Assembly: GCA_037718865.1 (NCBI GenBank) | Contig: JBBJMP010000012.1 | Location: 1 to 64,000 of the forward strand | Source: JADCRZ01 sp037718865 | GTDB lineage: Bacteria > Bacteroidota > Bacteroidia > Chitinophagales > Chitinophagaceae | DNA length: 64,000 bases | Reading direction: 5' to 3' | Shown here: positions 1 to 8,089 of the stretch, piece by piece | Layout of the letters: each line of letters opens with the position of its first letter | How positions within the stretch are numbered: the first letter of the stretch is position 1 | The notes under the pieces: model-generated | What the model saw: only the letters and a program-made list of their open reading frames with translations | Databases searched by the model: none | Told to the model about the DNA's origin: nothing | Made by a program: the position numbers and the translations under genes

Positions 1-226
1 ATTCTTTGTGATTTCTTCTTAGTGTTTTCTCTGTGGTCTTTGTGGTTTTTTAACCACAAAGAATGCGCGAAGGTGACATAAAGAGGAACACAAAGAAATT
101 TTCTGTGACAATATGAAAGCAGTTAGACATATTCTTTGTGATTTCTTCTTAGTGTTTTCTCTGTGGTCTTTGTGGTTTTTTAACCCACAAAGAATACGCG
201 AAGGTTACACAAAGAGGAACGCAAAA
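1..226. repeat. Duplicated 130-bp intergenic repeat with palindromic core
   Basis: A segment of about 100 bp starting at position 1 recurs almost unchanged from position 131, so the unit period is 130 bp. Each copy carries a strong hairpin core: in copy 1 CTTTGTGGTT (38-47) pairs with AACCACAAAG (52-61) around TTTT. The outer ends are also inverted, with TTCTTTGTG at 2-10 and CACAAAGAA at 90-98. Copy 2 (131-226) has an extra C in the right arm of the core and a few substitutions, so the copies have begun to diverge. No reading frame is supported. Similar CTTTGTGG/CCACAAAG intergenic repeats occur in many Bacteroidota genomes; that is recollection, not a search result. The left end lies at the window edge, so more copies may exist outside. 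Confidence 0.8.
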
Positions 227-233
227 AAAATGT

Positions 234-713
234 CTATTTCACCCTTTTAAACATCATCACATAACCGCAAAGGCCCTGTTTTTTCTTTTTATTTACCTGC
301 ACAGGTTTGAGCATATGGTATTCTGAAAACTGAGGAACATAAGTATAACTGATAATGTTTCCGTCTACATCCCCCCACATGTTTTTCTTGTAAAATACCT
401 GCCTTTCATTTTCATCATACATCCTTACTTCATATACTTTTGAAGTCGGATCGCCGATGAATACAAAATTATACCAGGCGCCCTGGTTGAGAGGAAAGAT
501 CACAGGCATCTCGTATTCGCTTTCCATAGCCATGGAAGCTTCGCGAACCAGGTCAAAACCCTGTGAAGTGAGCAAACGCTTAAGACTGTCAATCTGGGGT
601 TTAAAGGATTGGTTTTCGCAGGACTGTTGACGTATAATTTCTGATTGGGCAGATGAGCGATGAAAGGACAACAATAAAGTGATACATAGGTATACGGTAA
701 CAATAAGTTTCAT
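234..713 (-). CDS. Small secreted protein of unknown function
   Basis: A 159-residue product is read from the ATG at 713. A longer frame starting at 752 is less likely because the 713 start gives a clean signal peptide (MKLIVTVYLCITLLLSFHRS, then a small-residue stretch ending SAQ). The mature part is mixed charged and aromatic, with a lysine-rich patch (NKKKKQ) near the C-terminus. I see no catalytic motif and do not recognise the family. It is probably periplasmic or surface-exposed. It stands alone: the repeat pair at 1-226 lies downstream, and the next gene (847-3459) is on the same strand about 130 bp upstream. Confidence 0.6.
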   Translation of the reverse strand: MKLIVTVYLCITLLLSFHRSSAQSEIIRQQSCENQSFKPQIDSLKRLLTSQGFDLVREASMAMESEYEMPVIFPLNQGAWYNFVFIGDPTSKVYEVRMYDENERQVFYKKNMWGDVDGNIISYTYVPQFSEYHMLKPVQVNKKKKQGLCGYVMMFKRVK

Positions 714-846
714 ACTTATAATTTTATAGGGGTTTACGATTAGATCAAACAAATATAATCGTAATTTTCAGATAAGCCCTATAAAACGAATGAAACGGTA
801 ATTTGTTATCTGTTTATTATTTTTGACCTGCCGGTGAAATGCGGTA

Positions 847-3459
847 CTACCTGATCAACACCATGGTTCCTTTCTTAAATACCGTCCTGCCGGTAAAATC
901 TTTTCCTCGGGCCATCCAAACGTAAGTGCCGGCATCCTGTTGTTTACCCCCGAAGTTGCCATCCCATCCCCTTGACGAATCGTTGCTGCTGAATATTAGC
1001 TGTCCCCACCTGTTATATACCCGGAAGAACTCAAGCGTTGAAATACCGACCGGAACAGGTCTGAACTGATTGTTGGTGATTCTGCCTGGAGTAAACGCGT
1101 TCGGCACAAATATATCGGGATTGGTCTTGAACACCTTTACATGCAGGGTGTCGTAGTTAAAACATCCTTCCTCGGTATATACTTTTACATAATAAGTTAT
1201 GTTGTCGCTTAAAGTAGCCGAAGGAGACTGAATATTTGTTTTGTTTAATCCTAACGGTGGCGACCATTCGAAGTATTGCGCCCCACTGGCAAAAAGCTGG
1301 AGGGATTGACCCGTAACAATAGCCGTATCCCGGCCCGCATTTGCCAGTATTTTAGGTCTCACAGTTACCAGCACCGTATCAACACCTGGTTTAGGACAAC
1401 CCAATACATCGCGCACCGTGAGCAAATACGGAGTTGTGCGTAACGGAAAGGCTATCGGATTAAGTGACGATGGATTAATGAGGGTATTTGCCGGAGACCA
1501 CATAAAGGACGACCCAACTATCGATCCCTTTAACTGAACAGTATCTTCATAACAGATCACTGTATCGTTACCTGCATTTGAGCCAGGATACGGAACGGTG
1601 CTAACCATAATATCATCGGTTGCGTTGCATTTGCCGATCATTGAAGTTACACGGTAAACGGTGGTAGATGCAGGAATAGCTACCGGTTGCTGGATGTTGG
1701 GGTTGTTTAGCGTAGGCGTTGGTGCCCATACATACCGAAGGCCATTACTTGTCGGCCTCAGGGTCACTGCATCAGTCAGGCATATGGTTGTGTCGCGCCC
1801 CGCAGTAAGCGTCACAAAATCTACCACGCGTACCCGCACAGAATCAGTGTTTATACAACCGTTATCGCTGATGGTCACTTTGTAAATTGTAGTGGTCTTT
1901 GGAAATACTAGCGGGTCGGCAGTATTTTCATTGATTATGGAGCTGCCCGGCAACCAGGAAAAGTTACCTGAGCCCCTTGCCGACAGTTGAAGTGTGTCTA
2001 TGCTGCAAATAAGTGTGTCGCGGAAAGGCATACCGATAACAGGTTTATCTCTTACCTCAACACTGTCTTTGGTAATAGTTGCCACGCATCCTTTACTGCT
2101 TTCCACGGTGAGCGCTACCCGTTTAAAACCGGTCGTACTGTATTTCCAGGCCGCGTTTTGAATGGTTGAAACATCGATGGTAGAAGTTTCGTCACCAAAG
2201 GCCCATGACCATTTGGTTATGGTGCCATAACGGGTTGAAGTGGCATCATTAAACAAGAACGGATTAAGCTTGCAGGACCCGGCTACAGTAAAGCCGGGGA
2301 AGAAGCCGGGATAAACTTTAAGTATGGTAGTTGCGGAATCGGAACATTCTTCGCCGCGGTTAATGATCAGTTTTATTTGGTATTCTCCGGAGTCAGGAAA
2401 CACAAACTTGGGTTTTGCCTGGGTGGACGTATCATCAGTTCTTCCCGGAATTCCAAAGTCCCAGTAATAGGAATGGATAAGGGTGGAAAACGGTGCTTCG
2501 TTCTGAAAGGTAAAATCGAACCCGTTACAAGTGATATAAAAAGGTTTCAGGTCTGCCGCTGCAAAATCGCACCGCGAGTCAACGCGAAGAATGAAGTCTT
2601 TAGCGTGGACACTGATCGCTTTTCCTCTTCTCCATTCAGTTAAACAAACACTCACCACGTAGTCTCCCCCGGAAGGAGCTGTGCCCGAAATAATGCCGGT
2701 TACCGGATTGATGGTAACGTTCGGCCCCAAAGGCTGCGTGCCTGAAAGGCCGTTGGCATAGGTAACATCTACTAACTGATCTGGAGAAGAAGGGTCGGTA
2801 ACTACAGGCGTATTGGTGGAGCCCCCCCTATAAGCAGCACAAAATGCATAGGAGAGAGAATCTCCATCTACGTCAGTGGCCCCAAAATTCAACGTGAATT
2901 TCCGGTTCTGGCAAATCAGTACCGTGTCCTTAACCAGGAATTGCGGATTTGAATTGACCTCGTTAGGGCCGATATCATTTGATCCATGTATCTGGCAGGT
3001 ATAGGAAGCGCCTACAGAATTGTTTGGACTCATATTCTGAATGCCGTTTATACGGCAGCATCGTTGATATATGACGGTATAGCCTCTGGGTTCTCTGGGC
3101 AATTCTATTTCTGCAGCATATATTCTAATCCGGTAGCAAATGGGAGAAGGGTTAATAATACAGGGAATGGGCGCAGTAAGCCTGAGAGTCTGGTCTCCGG
3201 TATTTGGTAATGTAAACGGTGAACCGCTGACCTTGCTGTTGTCGGCATTTTTAAAGATGCCGATATTGGCAGCAGCATCGATCTGCATTCCTGAAGAACC
3301 GCAGTCAACAAATAACCTTACCGTGATGCGGTAGCGGTCATTGTTACCCGAACCTCGGCCAAGGTATTCATAGAAAACCTCACCTCCTTTAATATGAGCT
3401 GCATATGATGATTCTGCAAGAAGGAACAGTAACGAGAGTATCAGATAACTTCTTTTCAT
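847..3459 (-). CDS. Large PKD-domain surface protein with gliding-motility C-terminal domain (T9SS cargo)
   Basis: An 870-residue exported protein with an N-terminal signal peptide ending near SYAAHIKGGE. The N-terminal part (about 20-300) resembles the large Bacteroidota adhesin type that begins AHIKGGE. PKD-like folds follow, with WDFG at about 330-385 and WAFGDE at about 415-470. Repeated Ig-like segments come next, each with a conserved TICLTD or TVICYED plus TTVYRVT pattern, at about 475-790. The last 85 residues (VPNAFTPG, YNRWGQLIF, GWDG, GTYVW) match the CHU_C/gliding-motility-associated domain that acts as a type B signal for the type IX secretion system. It is therefore probably secreted and attached to the cell surface, where it may serve adhesion. 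Its ligand cannot be read from the sequence. Confidence 0.85.
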   Translation of the reverse strand: MKRSYLILSLLFLLAESSYAAHIKGGEVFYEYLGRGSGNNDRYRITVRLFVDCGSSGMQIDAAANIGIFKNADNSKVSGSPFTLPNTGDQTLRLTAPIPCIINPSPICYRIRIYAAEIELPREPRGYTVIYQRCCRINGIQNMSPNNSVGASYTCQIHGSNDIGPNEVNSNPQFLVKDTVLICQNRKFTLNFGATDVDGDSLSYAFCAAYRGGSTNTPVVTDPSSPDQLVDVTYANGLSGTQPLGPNVTINPVTGIISGTAPSGGDYVVSVCLTEWRRGKAISVHAKDFILRVDSRCDFAAADLKPFYITCNGFDFTFQNEAPFSTLIHSYYWDFGIPGRTDDTSTQAKPKFVFPDSGEYQIKLIINRGEECSDSATTILKVYPGFFPGFTVAGSCKLNPFLFNDATSTRYGTITKWSWAFGDETSTIDVSTIQNAAWKYSTTGFKRVALTVESSKGCVATITKDSVEVRDKPVIGMPFRDTLICSIDTLQLSARGSGNFSWLPGSSIINENTADPLVFPKTTTIYKVTISDNGCINTDSVRVRVVDFVTLTAGRDTTICLTDAVTLRPTSNGLRYVWAPTPTLNNPNIQQPVAIPASTTVYRVTSMIGKCNATDDIMVSTVPYPGSNAGNDTVICYEDTVQLKGSIVGSSFMWSPANTLINPSSLNPIAFPLRTTPYLLTVRDVLGCPKPGVDTVLVTVRPKILANAGRDTAIVTGQSLQLFASGAQYFEWSPPLGLNKTNIQSPSATLSDNITYYVKVYTEEGCFNYDTLHVKVFKTNPDIFVPNAFTPGRITNNQFRPVPVGISTLEFFRVYNRWGQLIFSSNDSSRGWDGNFGGKQQDAGTYVWMARGKDFTGRTVFKKGTMVLIR

Positions 3460-3536
3460 TCCGGAGTAAGGTTTTCGACACCAGAATCATGATCCTGGCT
3501 TAAATGAGGCAACATGATTAAAGTATGTAATGCGTA

Positions 3537-4331
3537 TCAATAGAGGTCCCGCAAAAATTTATTTAATATCCAGTTGGTTTTTCCGCTCTCTTCAATCATG
3601 CCCATATGACCTGAATTTTCAAGAATGTGAATATACGATAAAGAGGGGAGATGGCACAGCTCCAAACTGTCATCAAAAGGTATTGCATTATCATGTTTTC
3701 CGATAATAAAAAGGATAGGTTTAACAAATTGTTTAAGTATATCGGTTCTTTCTTCGCGCCTCATCATAGCTTCCTGATATTTCTCCAGAGAGAGTGAACT
3801 AAACGTTTTATACCTGTCGATAAAACGGTCTACAATCTCCGGATGCTGCGTCTTGAAATCATTACTAAATAACGTAGGAACGGATTGCTTTAAAAAAGCA
3901 TGCGTATTATTTTTGCGGATGAATTCAATATTACTTTTGCGGCTAGCTTCCCGGTCTTCATTATCAGGGTATGCAGTTGAATGGAAAAGTCCAAATCCTT
4001 TCAATAGCATTGGATATTTCCTGGCAAAGGCAAGGGTAATATATCCGCCCATGCTGTGACCGATCATTACGGTTTCACTAATGTGTTCCTTTTCCAAAAT
4101 GGCATAAACCACATCCGCCATTGATTCAATATTCACCTTATCGGTTAGCGATGACTGCCCGCTGCCTGGAAGATCGGGGATGATTAGTTGATAATTACTT
4201 TTAAGAAATTCAACCTGCTGCTCCCAAATTTTACCATCTTCTGCAAATCCATGTAAGAGCACGACCCGGTTTCCTGAGCCGATGACACGGTAAAAAATGA
4301 ATTTGTCGTCAATGATGATGGAATTATTCAT
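3537..4331 (-). CDS. Alpha/beta hydrolase
   Basis: A 264-residue cytosolic alpha/beta-hydrolase-fold protein. The oxyanion region LLHGFAEDG lies near residue 27, the nucleophile elbow GHSMGG places the catalytic serine at residue 93, the probable acid is in GKHDNAIP, and the catalytic histidine is in SGHMG close to the C-terminus. The length is typical of the family. The substrate cannot be inferred; members include esterases, lyases of the MenH type and haloperoxidase-like enzymes. The gene follows lnt on the same strand with about 26 bp between them, so the two may be co-transcribed without sharing a pathway. Confidence 0.85.
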   Translation of the reverse strand: MNNSIIIDDKFIFYRVIGSGNRVVLLHGFAEDGKIWEQQVEFLKSNYQLIIPDLPGSGQSSLTDKVNIESMADVVYAILEKEHISETVMIGHSMGGYITLAFARKYPMLLKGFGLFHSTAYPDNEDREASRKSNIEFIRKNNTHAFLKQSVPTLFSNDFKTQHPEIVDRFIDRYKTFSSLSLEKYQEAMMRREERTDILKQFVKPILFIIGKHDNAIPFDDSLELCHLPSLSYIHILENSGHMGMIEESGKTNWILNKFLRDLY

Positions 4332-4357
4332 AATGATTTTATTAGTCCTGTGACCGC

Positions 4358-5992
4358 TTATTTATTCTTAACGCTTGAATGCAAAAGATCCGGAGCCTTA
4401 ATGGATGAACTCCCTTTCACCCGGCTGACGGCCCATGTATAACAGAAAATCAGCAAGAGAAAACCGCAAATCACCAATGCTGATTTTGATATGATGTCTC
4501 CATAACTTACATAAAAGCTTAAAACTTGATATGGTATAATATCTCTTTTGATGGCCGCCGCCTGGTCCCAGGGCTGTGCATCAAATATTTCTCCCACGGG
4601 TGAGATGAAACAGGAGATGCCCGTATTGGCACTACGAACGATCCATCTCCTGCTTTCAATAGCCCTGAGCCGGGCATACTGCATATGTTGCTTGTGGCCG
4701 GATGTATTCGCCCACCATCCGTCATTGGTTATTATTCCAATCACATTGGCGCCATTGCGAATATATTCAGCAAGAAATTCTCCATAAATGCTTTCATAAC
4801 AAATGGCAGGTGCTATGCGGAAACCGCTTTGCGGATCGGTTAACACTGTTCTCTCGGCTTGTGATGCATACCCGCCAGAGGTTCCTCCGAATTGCTCAAA
4901 CCAGGTGTCTATAAATCGTAAAAAGGTAGGCAGGGTTTCTACCCCCGGGACTAATTTAGATTTGTGATAAAGCGTCAAAGCTCCGGAACTGTCAAGAAGT
5001 GCTGCTGTGTTATAAGTATCATAGTATTGATCGGTATCAGGAATGCGTTTGGCCGTTGTCGACTTCGTCAGGATATCATATAAACGAAAGCCCTCAATGC
5101 CGGAGATTAATTTCAGGCGGGGATGGCGCCTAAGAAATTGCCAGATTGGCTCAAGGAATTGACTTTCCCTGAGCCTGGTTTCGTCTAAGCCGGAAGAAAA
5201 ATTAAGCGCTGTTTCAGGCCATACCACCAGAGAGGTGTTGGTATCAATCTTTGATTCACTTAAGCTGATCAGCAAGGTTAACTGGCCTTCCTGGCTTCCG
5301 GGTTGAAACTTCTCATAAGGATCGATGTTTGGTTGAACTACGACAATGTTGCGGTTTCCGGTTATAGCGGTTGGTATTGCAGGCTCAATGAAGGCAGAAA
5401 CAAGTATGGGGATAAGGATCAGTAGTAATATGTAAACGGACGGCCGGCCCCTGACCTTTCTATGCTGTCCGGTAACTGTTAACCAGTGAAACAATAAAAT
5501 ATTGACGGCAAGGATCCATAAACTTCCTCCGCTGGTTCCTGTATATTCATACCACTGAACCCACGCAGGACGCGAAGCAAATACATTGCCCAGGGTTAGC
5601 CATGGCCAGCTTAATTGCCAGTTCAGGTGTATATATTCAAAACTCAGCCACAGCACAATTAAGGCGGTATAACCTGTCGCTTGTCCGAGTCTTCTTTTTA
5701 TGACGTAGAACAACAACCATGGAATGCACATAATTAGGCTATTGGCGATAATGGCTGAAATGCCTCCGGGAACAGTTGAGTTGCAGATCCACCAGGTTGT
5801 AGCAGAATTCCAGATCAACAACGTTATAAAGGCATAACCAAAAAACCGGCCTATCCGGGTACAGGTGTTCTCCACCCATAATAACGGAACGAAAGCGATA
5901 AAAATCAAAAAAGTTAAGGGAGAAACTGGCCAGCTTGCCCATAACAAACAACCACTTAACACAGCAAGCAGAATCGGTTTATTTTTGTACAC
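4358..5992 (-). CDS. lnt: Apolipoprotein N-acyltransferase
   Basis: Inner-membrane enzyme that adds the third acyl chain to lipoproteins. Several hydrophobic helices occupy the first 200 or so residues, followed by a periplasmic nitrilase-type domain. The expected catalytic triad is visible: glutamate in VVWPETALNF, lysine in YHKSKLVPG and cysteine in APAICYESIYG. A last helix closes the protein. The open frame extends upstream to an ATG at 6076, but that extension is encoded by an ATGTGCRR minisatellite (HIRHLHNCAFAHF). The GTG at 5992, directly before YKNKPILLAVLSG, matches the usual Lnt N-terminus, so I prefer it (544 residues). The many lipoproteins in this window are plausible substrates. 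Confidence 0.9.
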   Translation of the reverse strand: MYKNKPILLAVLSGCLLWASWPVSPLTFLIFIAFVPLLWVENTCTRIGRFFGYAFITLLIWNSATTWWICNSTVPGGISAIIANSLIMCIPWLLFYVIKRRLGQATGYTALIVLWLSFEYIHLNWQLSWPWLTLGNVFASRPAWVQWYEYTGTSGGSLWILAVNILLFHWLTVTGQHRKVRGRPSVYILLLILIPILVSAFIEPAIPTAITGNRNIVVVQPNIDPYEKFQPGSQEGQLTLLISLSESKIDTNTSLVVWPETALNFSSGLDETRLRESQFLEPIWQFLRRHPRLKLISGIEGFRLYDILTKSTTAKRIPDTDQYYDTYNTAALLDSSGALTLYHKSKLVPGVETLPTFLRFIDTWFEQFGGTSGGYASQAERTVLTDPQSGFRIAPAICYESIYGEFLAEYIRNGANVIGIITNDGWWANTSGHKQHMQYARLRAIESRRWIVRSANTGISCFISPVGEIFDAQPWDQAAAIKRDIIPYQVLSFYVSYGDIISKSALVICGFLLLIFCYTWAVSRVKGSSSIKAPDLLHSSVKNK

Positions 5993-6018
5993 GTAATTTT
6001 TTGCAACAAGATCGGGAA

Positions 6019-6064
6019 AATGTGCGAATGCGCAATTGTGCAGATGTCGAATGTGCGAATACGG
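6019..6064. repeat. ATGTGCRR 8-bp minisatellite, degenerate (locus 1)
   Basis: Imperfect tandem units of ATGTGCGA, ATGCGCAA, TTGTGCAG, ATGTCGA, ATGTGCGA in the gap between lnt and the NIPSNAP gene. Related runs occur at 41932-41959 and 47291-47345, each next to a gene end. The repeat inflates the open frame of lnt at its 5' end. Confidence 0.7.
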
Positions 6065-6159
6065 TGATAGGGGCACGGTATTTTATTCCTGAAAATTTTA
6101 TTTATACATATATATAACATTATTTTGCAGCCAGGCTTGTAATATTCAAAATAAAGATC

Positions 6160-6963
6160 ATGGTAAGACAATTATATGAATCGGTTAGTTACCGGTTTGG
6201 TTTACTGATTGGAGTTTTCCTGATGGTGTCATTAGTTGCTTTTAGTTATCCCCCCGCAAAGGAATTTTACGAGATCAGAATTTACCACCTCAAAGACAAG
6301 GCACAGGAAGATCGCGTTGATCAGTTTTTGCAAACCGCATTTCTGCCGGCTTTGCATAAAAACGGAATAAAAAAAGTTGGCGTGTTTAAGCCTGTTGGAA
6401 ATGATACCGCCGCTGACCGCCGTATATTCGTTCTCATTCCATTCAATTCACTCCAACAGGTTACCAGCATAGGCCAGCGTTTGGAAAAAGATCCGGCATT
6501 TACTTCGGCAGGAAAAGACTATTTTGAAGCGCCTTTTAATAATCCGCCATATACCCGCATAGAAACTATCCATCTTGAGGCCTTTCCCGATATGCCACAA
6601 ATGCAGCTTCCTGCATTAAAAGGGCCCAAGTCTGAACGCGTTTACGAATTGCGCAGTTATGAAAGCGCTACCGAAAACCTACATATCAGTAAAGTGAAAA
6701 TGTTTAATGAGGGTGGAGAGATCAGGATTTTCAAAAAACTTGGATTTAATGCTGTGTTCTATGCCCGGGCCATTTCGGGCAGTTATATGCCCAACCTAAT
6801 GTATATGACGACTTTCGAAAATAAAGCAGTAAGGGATGAACACTGGAAAGCATTTTTTGCAGATCCGGAATTTGTAAAGCTTGCCGCCATGCCTGAATAT
6901 AAAAACACCGTTTCCAAGAATGTCACGATGTTTCTGGAGCCTGTAGATTATTCAGATTATTAG
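6160..6963 (+). CDS. NIPSNAP-family protein, exported
   Basis: A 267-residue protein with an N-terminal hydrophobic segment (GLLIGVFLMVSLVAFSY) that looks like a signal peptide or anchor, followed by two ferredoxin-like modules. The first starts at about residue 35 (FYEIRIYHLKD) and the second at about residue 160 (VYELRSYES). Both carry the YE(I/L)R-Y opening typical of NIPSNAP domains, and the second ends with YMTTF and a W-x-F-DP-F element. The biochemical role of bacterial NIPSNAP proteins is unclear; they are often annotated only by fold. It is transcribed divergently from lnt and convergently with the aldo/keto reductase, with 19 bp between the latter two stops. Confidence 0.8.
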   Translation: MVRQLYESVSYRFGLLIGVFLMVSLVAFSYPPAKEFYEIRIYHLKDKAQEDRVDQFLQTAFLPALHKNGIKKVGVFKPVGNDTAADRRIFVLIPFNSLQQVTSIGQRLEKDPAFTSAGKDYFEAPFNNPPYTRIETIHLEAFPDMPQMQLPALKGPKSERVYELRSYESATENLHISKVKMFNEGGEIRIFKKLGFNAVFYARAISGSYMPNLMYMTTFENKAVRDEHWKAFFADPEFVKLAAMPEYKNTVSKNVTMFLEPVDYSDY

Positions 6964-6982
6964 TTTAAACTTTCTTCCTTCA

Positions 6983-7966
6983 TCAGAAGCTTCCGCGTAT
7001 TAGAGCATAAATTTTCTTATCGTAAAGCTGCCTTAGCGAACGATGAACCTCCGGAGACAAAGGAGGCAGGCCGGATGATTCCACATTTGACCTTACCTGT
7101 GATTCTTTGGTGGCCCCGGGAATGACAGTAGTAACATCCGGATGATCAAGGATCCATCTGAGCGCCCATTGCGCCAGGCGGCCATCAGGTACAAGGGCAG
7201 CAATTTGCCGGGATAATTGCAGTCCCTCATTGAATGCTATACCTGAGAACGTTTCCCCGACATTAAACATCTCACCGTTGGCGTTATAATGACGATGGTC
7301 ATTTTGAGTAAAAACAGTTTGATCTGAGAATTTGCCTGTAAGTAAACCGCTGGCAAGCGGAACCCTGGCAATAATGGCCACATTTTTCTCACGTGCCATG
7401 GTAAATACCTCATCTGCCAGGTGCTGGCGAAAGAGGTTAAATATAACTTGCAGCGATGCTATTCCTTCCTGCTCCAGGCATAACAGCGCTTCTTCGGCAG
7501 TTTCTACACTGGCTCCCCAGCAACGGATCAATCCCTCATCCTGCACCCTCCGAAGATGATCAAAAACCTTTCCTGAACGCATTTCCTGAGTAGGTATACA
7601 ATGTAATTGTTCCAGGAATAACCGGGACAAACCCAGGTTTCGAAGCGAATCTTCAATATGTCTTTTAATAGCATCATAAGTAAAATTCTGCGGCCACCCG
7701 TTTTCATTATCATTCCTTCGTCCAAGTTTTGTGGCTACAAATACTTCTTTCCCGGTAATTTTCAAAAACTGGCCAATTACTGTTTCGCTGATTCCCATTC
7801 CGTAAACATCGGCCGTATCGATAAAATTTCCTCCATCATCAACATAAGCTTGCAGGATGCGAAACGCCTGCTCTTCATCCACGCTTCCCCAGTCAAGGCT
7901 TCCCAGTTGCCAGGTTCCTAATCCTACCTCGGCAATGGCCTGTCCCCTGAAATCCCTGTTTTTCAT
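6983..7966 (-). CDS. Aldo/keto reductase
   Basis: A 327-residue NAD(P)H-dependent oxidoreductase of the AKR superfamily. The N-terminal GLGTWQLG, the catalytic aspartate and tyrosine in DTADVYG, lysine in VATKLGRR and histidine in QLHCIPT make up the usual tetrad. The C-terminal VIPGATKESQV forms the cofactor-binding loop. Length and motif order fit a soluble (beta/alpha)8 barrel. The physiological substrate is unknown. It faces the NIPSNAP gene convergently and is divergent from the BNR-repeat gene at 8090. Confidence 0.9.
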   Translation of the reverse strand: MKNRDFRGQAIAEVGLGTWQLGSLDWGSVDEEQAFRILQAYVDDGGNFIDTADVYGMGISETVIGQFLKITGKEVFVATKLGRRNDNENGWPQNFTYDAIKRHIEDSLRNLGLSRLFLEQLHCIPTQEMRSGKVFDHLRRVQDEGLIRCWGASVETAEEALLCLEQEGIASLQVIFNLFRQHLADEVFTMAREKNVAIIARVPLASGLLTGKFSDQTVFTQNDHRHYNANGEMFNVGETFSGIAFNEGLQLSRQIAALVPDGRLAQWALRWILDHPDVTTVIPGATKESQVRSNVESSGLPPLSPEVHRSLRQLYDKKIYALIRGSF

Positions 7967-8052
7967 ATTCGCTTAATTTTTTATAAATATAGAAGAAAAC
8001 AAATAAGGGAGAAAATACGAAATGGAAAGTCAAGTGCCTCAATCATTCTTAA

Positions 8053-8060
8053 TACATTTG
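8053..8060 (+). promoter_or_regulatory. Putative -7 promoter element (TAnnTTTG)
   Basis: TACATTTG at 8053-8060 matches the Bacteroidota -7 consensus TAnnTTTG and lies 29 bp before the ATG at 8090. I could not find a convincing -33 TTG at the usual spacing, so the call rests on the -7 element and its position only. Confidence 0.35.
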
Positions 8061-8089
8061 CGAAAACCGGTAACTAATCAATATAATTT

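Noticed and set aside
1..226. CRISPR array
   Set aside because: Only two units with a 130-bp period and no spacer structure.
6020..6076. N-terminal extension of Lnt
   Set aside because: It is encoded by the ATGTGCRR minisatellite and has no counterpart in the family.
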